Below, one piece after another: positions 60,265-64,000 of a DNA stretch of 64,000 nt. The notes beneath the pieces were generated by a model, which was not told the origin of the DNA, ran no database searches, and saw only the letters and a list, made by a program, of their open reading frames with translations. Each line of letters opens with the position of its first letter. The stretch's first letter is position 1. Source of the stretch: Apoderus coryli (taxonomy: Eukaryota > Arthropoda > Insecta > Coleoptera > Attelabidae); NCBI GenBank assembly GCA_911728435.2, contig OU452205.1, positions 16,250,260 to 16,314,259 of the forward strand. The letters are read 5' to 3'. Both the position numbers and the translations under genes were made by a program.

Positions 60265-60440
60265 ACCTGCTTAATCATTGAAAAGATATAACGAAACATT
60301 GTTTTGGTAAAGATCCATAATTCACCCTGTATATTAATAATCAAAACAAGAAGACATTTTTTAATGGTCATTTGATAATCCCCTAACGTGCCTCTGCTTA
60401 TGCGAGAAGTATGTACAGTTCCTCGTGACTCACCCTGTAT
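60265..60440. mobile_element. mariner-type right end fragment
   Basis: Matches the right ends of the copies at 48.1 and 54.6 kb, including ATAATTCACCCTGTATATTA and CGTGACTCACCCTGTA, and interrupts the Penelope-like fragment that follows. Confidence 0.6.
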
Positions 60441-60617
60441 AATATTATTGACAATATTTCTGGGGTAGTTCTTCTCTATAGCCAATTTTTTAAGGATGTC
60501 AAGATTCACGTTATTAAAATCGAATTGGGGATTAGTCTTGAAATGATGGGTTGCAACTGCTGTTTTCGAATTGGAATCAATTTTATTGGGGTTACAAACC
60601 TTTGCGTGCTGTTTCAT
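60441..60617 (-). pseudogene. Penelope-like element GIY-YIG endonuclease fragment
   Basis: Minus-strand frame from ATG 60,615-60,617. KTAVATHHFKTNPQFDFNNV and a following IL...EKNY stretch resemble the C-terminal part of the GIY-YIG endonuclease of insect Penelope-like retroelements (conserved ALA.H....H.FDF). The frame continues through the inserted mariner end to 60,255, which is not part of the gene. The reverse transcriptase and the GIY and YIG motifs themselves are not present. Moderate confidence because only about 59 residues remain. Confidence 0.55.
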
Positions 60618-60756
60618 TCGTATTTGTGATTATTATAGCACCGTAATTAAATACCTATTTGTTCTGTAATGTTTAGATTTGTTTTTGACTAAATAAGGTA
60701 ATCTTATTTTTAAATTGTTTTTTGACTTTGTAATTTATTTCTGTTGTCATTTTATA

Positions 60757-60805
60757 GGCCCTGAAGAAGCTTACGTTTATTAAAAAAAACGTAGGCTGAC
60801 ATTTA
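60757..60805 (+). ncRNA. degenerate hammerhead-like motif near the Penelope fragment
   Basis: CTGAAGA (60,761-60,767) followed by a long stem II (AGCTTACGTT paired with AACGTAGGCT) and GACA where GAAA is expected. The core A13 change would abolish activity. Penelope-like elements are known to carry hammerheads, which fits its neighbour. Confidence 0.4.
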
Positions 60806-61149
60806 GATATTTTCGTTTTATTGTCCGATACTACAATTTCCTTCCCCACATAGGTATTTAACATAATATAAGAAATATAAAATACAACACCTTTTGCTGC
60901 ATTATTTAAAAAAAAACATAATTCTTTATTCAGAATGTAAGATTGTTGATAGGGAATAGAACTAAAAACTAAAAAATACAAGTTAAATGATTCACATTAA
61001 TCTTTCTGAAAACATATGGTATATTCTTAGTTATGCCGGGTCCACATCAAACCGACAAATCAAAAACATAAAACAAAACAAAAACAAAACGTTTATGCAA
61101 CAAAACACGCAACAAACATTTTGGAAACAAAGTCCACACCGCAGACCAT

Positions 61150-61361
61150 TTATTCAAAAGAAAATGATATTGAGAGTTGATATTTTTCCTTCAATTTATT
61201 CCGCTCACAAATTCAGAGATCGTCCAAATTGCTTTAAAGCATTAGCCTTTTTATATCGGATTTTATAGTGAATATTTGTTGAGTCCCATAACAATGGTGT
61301 CTCTATAGTTTTCGATTAATTTACAAGTGTTATCCACTGTCCACTTAGTTTTTCCCGACAT
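61150..61361 (-). pseudogene. broken MADF (Myb/SANT-like) accessory gene
   Basis: Minus strand, ATG 61,359-61,361. The first 32 codons contain KWTVDNTCKLIENYRDT, the start of a MADF domain, then a frameshift to a stop at 61,263-61,265. Reading on in another frame gives KKANALKQFGRSLNL and IEGKISTLN, the later helices, with two stops. In PIF/Harbinger elements this DNA-binding protein is the transposase partner. Confidence 0.6.
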
Positions 61362-61586
61362 TGTTTTCACAATAATCACACAAGCAAATGAGCACACGCG
61401 AACGATAATTTAATATTTTCTCCGTCCACACTGATTCGACACTGTTTCCGATAACGCAAACAAATCAGAAACCCAACAACAACAACAAAAAAGTCGCTGA
61501 AATGTTGCAACTTGAATTGCTGAAAAACATAAAGTTTCTCAAATTGAAGTTGGTTTTAGGTAAATTACAGAAACAAAGTAACTCCT

Positions 61587-61627
61587 CTGTCGACGTTTCG
61601 AATTTTATTAAGTCATCCTCAGGACAG
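61587..61627 (-). ncRNA. hammerhead-ribozyme-like motif
   Basis: Minus strand: stem I CTGTC (RC of 61,623-61,627) pairs perfectly with GACAG (RC of 61,587-61,591). The core is CTGAGGA (RC of 61,616-61,622), then one extra U, an imperfect stem II, GAAAC (RC of 61,595-61,599) and GUC (RC of 61,592-61,594). Cleavage is predicted between 61,592 and 61,591. Stem III would be only AC/GU without a loop, so cleavage as a dimer would be more plausible. It lies within the Harbinger-like element. Confidence 0.45.
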
Positions 61628-61768
61628 TGAACAATTTGCTTATTTTGTCAATATGCTCAATTATAAAGGACATTGACATATAATGATATCAAAAAGGGGG
61701 GGTTTCTTTTAAAAAAATCTGTTTCTGTTTTGTTTTTCCTTTGTCGGTTTGATGTGGACTCGGCATTA

Positions 61769-63285
61769 TATCACAGTATTATGTTCGATGACTATATTTA
61801 CTCCAATATACATAGTTATATTATAACAAGTATTCCTCAAGAAAAAAAACATTTTAAAGTCAAAAAAAGTGTTGCCGGTTTACAACAGAACACGGAATAT
61901 TATTGACGTACAATATTTTTATCGAAAGGGAATGGATTTGGCTACTAAAAAGTAATAATGTGGTATCTCCCTCTGCCTGTAGGTTTCTAGTTTCTTATTA
62001 CAAAAACAATATTTAAGGCTTAAACGAAAATTTGTTTAAGTTTAGTTTAATTCGCTTATTAAATTATTATGAGTGTATTGCAAATTAAGATCAGCGGAGT
62101 CAAAACATTGGCAACATAAAATATATATGTATAGGAAGTGAGTCACAAAAATACTGATTTTAAACATTTAATTATATATAAATATTACATACAAAATTCA
62201 TCACAACTAGGATTGGAATCACTAAATTGGCGTCGGGCTGAAATGTAATATCGACGCAATTTTAACTGAATGAAAATACCTATTCTTTCTCCTTTTCAAT
62301 GATGTGAGCGTGTGTGAGATTTTTCTACACATCATTGTCTAATGGATTTATTACGTGGCGTATATTTCCCAAAACCGTTCCGATGGTTTTTGATTAATTT
62401 TTCGTAACGTAGTTTTTAAGATCCCTCAAATCAATGTAATAGGATTAAAAATAATAATAACAATAATGGCAAACCGAGAACAGTGTGCTCTTTCAAGATT
62501 TTGTCACTTTATTGTTTCAAGTAATTCTCTTTTTGTCAATTTTAATTTTGGAATATTTAATAAAATATTATTATATCCTGTCGGTAATCCTTAATTTTCT
62601 CTAAATATTCTACTACCAATGTGACAATCATTTTCAACGCCATTATAGCCATTCTCATATACCTACTTAAGCCCTCAATGCATTAGAATTTCCCTCAATG
62701 TGCGGCCAATTAATTTTAATTAAATTTCGAATTGTTTTTAAATGTTCCACAAATCATTTCTAACAAGCGCACATTAGTTTGTTTATAATAACTGTATACA
62801 ATAGTTCTAATCACGTCTCCATCGTCATCATCAACTTGTTTAAAGGTTTGACCAATTGGTTTCGTTTTAACACTATGGTCAATTGCAGTTCCCTCCCTAA
62901 TATCATAAATTATTGACATCGATAATTTAGTAAGGTCGTTATTTTTTTGCAAATATGAATGTCTAACTCATGTTTCTTTTCTTATGTTTACATATATAAT
63001 ATATTTAAAATAATGCGTTGACACTGCATTATGTGTTTATTTTTAAATTCCACACTACAAACAACCACCTTATTATTTATTGTCCTTACCATTCTCATGG
63101 TCATTGATAGCTCAGACTTGTAGTTCATGAAAATTCCATATTATACTGTTTACTGACGAAATTCGAACGTTTCAAAATTTTCACGAATTTTTAATAAAAT
63201 TCCATATTTAACATAAGTCAGTATTTTTCCCAAAATTAATTGCCTAAATATTAATTTAATTTATTCTAGACTTTTGGCCCTTATT
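61769..63285. other. gene-free DNA
   Basis: No recognisable gene or repeat; short open frames on both strands lack family signatures. Confidence 0.5.
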
Positions 63286-63529
63286 CTATGTTTCACCACC
63301 CAGTGGCTCCTTCAGATGTAGAGTAATAATTAAATTTCATTTACAAATTTTTACTTAAGAAAAAGAAAATATTATAATCAGGTACAAATGATGGGAAATT
63401 CCCAACACCTGTCTGCGTATATCATAACCCCATCACTTTTACCTGATTATTAATTATATTTGATTGGCTTAAGTAAAAATTTGTTATTAGTCTACATCTG
63501 AAGAAGCCATTATGGTGAAGCGTATAAGT
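63286..63529. repeat. short inverted repeat with CTGAAG ... GAAA motifs
   Basis: The left arm (63,286-63,362) and right arm (63,466-63,529) share CTTCAGATGTAGA and AAATTTTTACTTAAG in inverted orientation around a ~105-bp loop. Minus strand left: CTGAAGG, extra A, stem GCCAC/GTGGT, GAAAC. Plus strand right: CTGAAGA, extra A, stem GCC/GGT, GAAGC. Both look like decayed hammerheads, resembling foldbacks 1 and 2. Confidence 0.5.
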
Positions 63530-64000
63530 TATATGTTAAATATGAAAAATTTTAGTATATAATACGTAAATATTTTTTAAACGTTAGTTTTTCCACTGTA
63601 AAAAGTTATTAAGGTTTTCAACTGCTCTGCAAAAAAGTGCGTATTGAAAATTTGTTAACAAAAATATGAAAACAATGATAATTAATAAATACTATCACTC
63701 AATCAGAAGAGCTTTATGACAAGCTTTTCGATTATTTTGGAAAAAGTTGACAGTAAAGATATATGGGCCCGAAATTTGATGGAATATCAGTTTCACCACT
63801 CTTATATAATGGGATGACTAATGCGGTTTTTAGGCAAGGAGGAAATACGCCTCGTAAACAAAGATAAGTTTATAGTATGGATTAGAACTATGTGCACCGA
63901 TAATGGTAAATTTCCAATTACTGGAATTCCGATTCCATCAATCCCACAAGAGTTCTTATTCTTGGTTCCACCAACAATCTCAATCTTCCTGTTAAAGATT
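63530..64000. other. gene-free DNA at the right edge
   Basis: No recognisable coding signature, although base composition is slightly less AT-rich after 63,760. Confidence 0.45.

Larger units (their letters stand above)
61034..61765. mobile_element. PIF/Harbinger-like non-autonomous element
   Basis: 732 bp with inverted tips TGCCGGGTCCACATCAAACC and TGCCGAGTCCACATCAAACC flanked by TTA on both sides (61,031-61,033 and 61,766-61,768), matching the TWA target of PIF/Harbinger. Inside is a broken MADF-domain gene, the usual accessory gene of that superfamily. No DDE transposase. Confidence 0.7.

Overview
The window is a stretch of AT-rich eukaryotic DNA, almost certainly from an insect. The evidence is degenerate TTAGG-type telomere-like repeats near 29.3 kb, a 63-bp intron in a mariner transposase, and remnants of Tc1/mariner, piggyBac, hAT, PIF/Harbinger, RTE and Penelope-like elements typical of insect genomes. 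I cannot narrow the host further. I see no convincing host protein-coding gene apart from a possible terminal exon at the left edge. The window is a transposon graveyard with one large, apparently young element in the middle.

The centrepiece is a 32,684-bp foldback element at 10,812-43,495. It is flanked by a perfect 9-bp target-site duplication (CCTCATATC) and begins and ends with ACCGGTGTG. Each arm has an outer ~365-bp tip, nearly identical between arms, followed by a tandem array of a 164-bp monomer. The left array is about 10.8 kb (about 66 copies) and the right array, in inverted orientation, about 12.2 kb (about 74 copies). The ~9-kb core carries one long reading frame (23,368-27,723), now split into three by two one-base frame changes in poly-A runs. 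It encodes a Mutator-like DDE transposase, a PHD finger, a YqaJ/lambda-exonuclease-type nuclease, a Ulp1/C48 cysteine protease and a second PHD-like finger. The 9-bp duplication, the transposase motifs and the foldback arms place it with Mutator-like elements, closest in architecture to Drosophila FB/NOF, but much larger and with extra enzymatic domains. A short motif at the extreme tip recurs in every 164-bp monomer, so the arms may be giant arrays of transposase-binding sites.

Left flank (1-10.8 kb): a complete mariner-like element (901-3,351) with unusually long 433-bp terminal inverted repeats and an intron-containing transposase with one frameshift; an LTR-like stretch near 5.2-5.75 kb; and two short foldback elements (5,885-6,447 and 8,430-9,295) whose arms each carry a hammerhead-ribozyme-like motif.

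Right flank (43.5-64 kb): a patchwork of a short retroposed insertion with a 17-bp target duplication (50,331-50,567), a piggyBac-like non-autonomous element (45,932-46,554), an RTE 3' fragment between long direct repeats, a 1.4-kb mariner-derived inverted repeat (53,031-54,467), a hAT C-terminal fragment with a terminal repeat, a second mariner fragment, a Penelope-type GIY-YIG fragment next to a hammerhead-like motif, and a PIF/Harbinger-like element carrying a broken MADF-domain gene and a further hammerhead-like motif.
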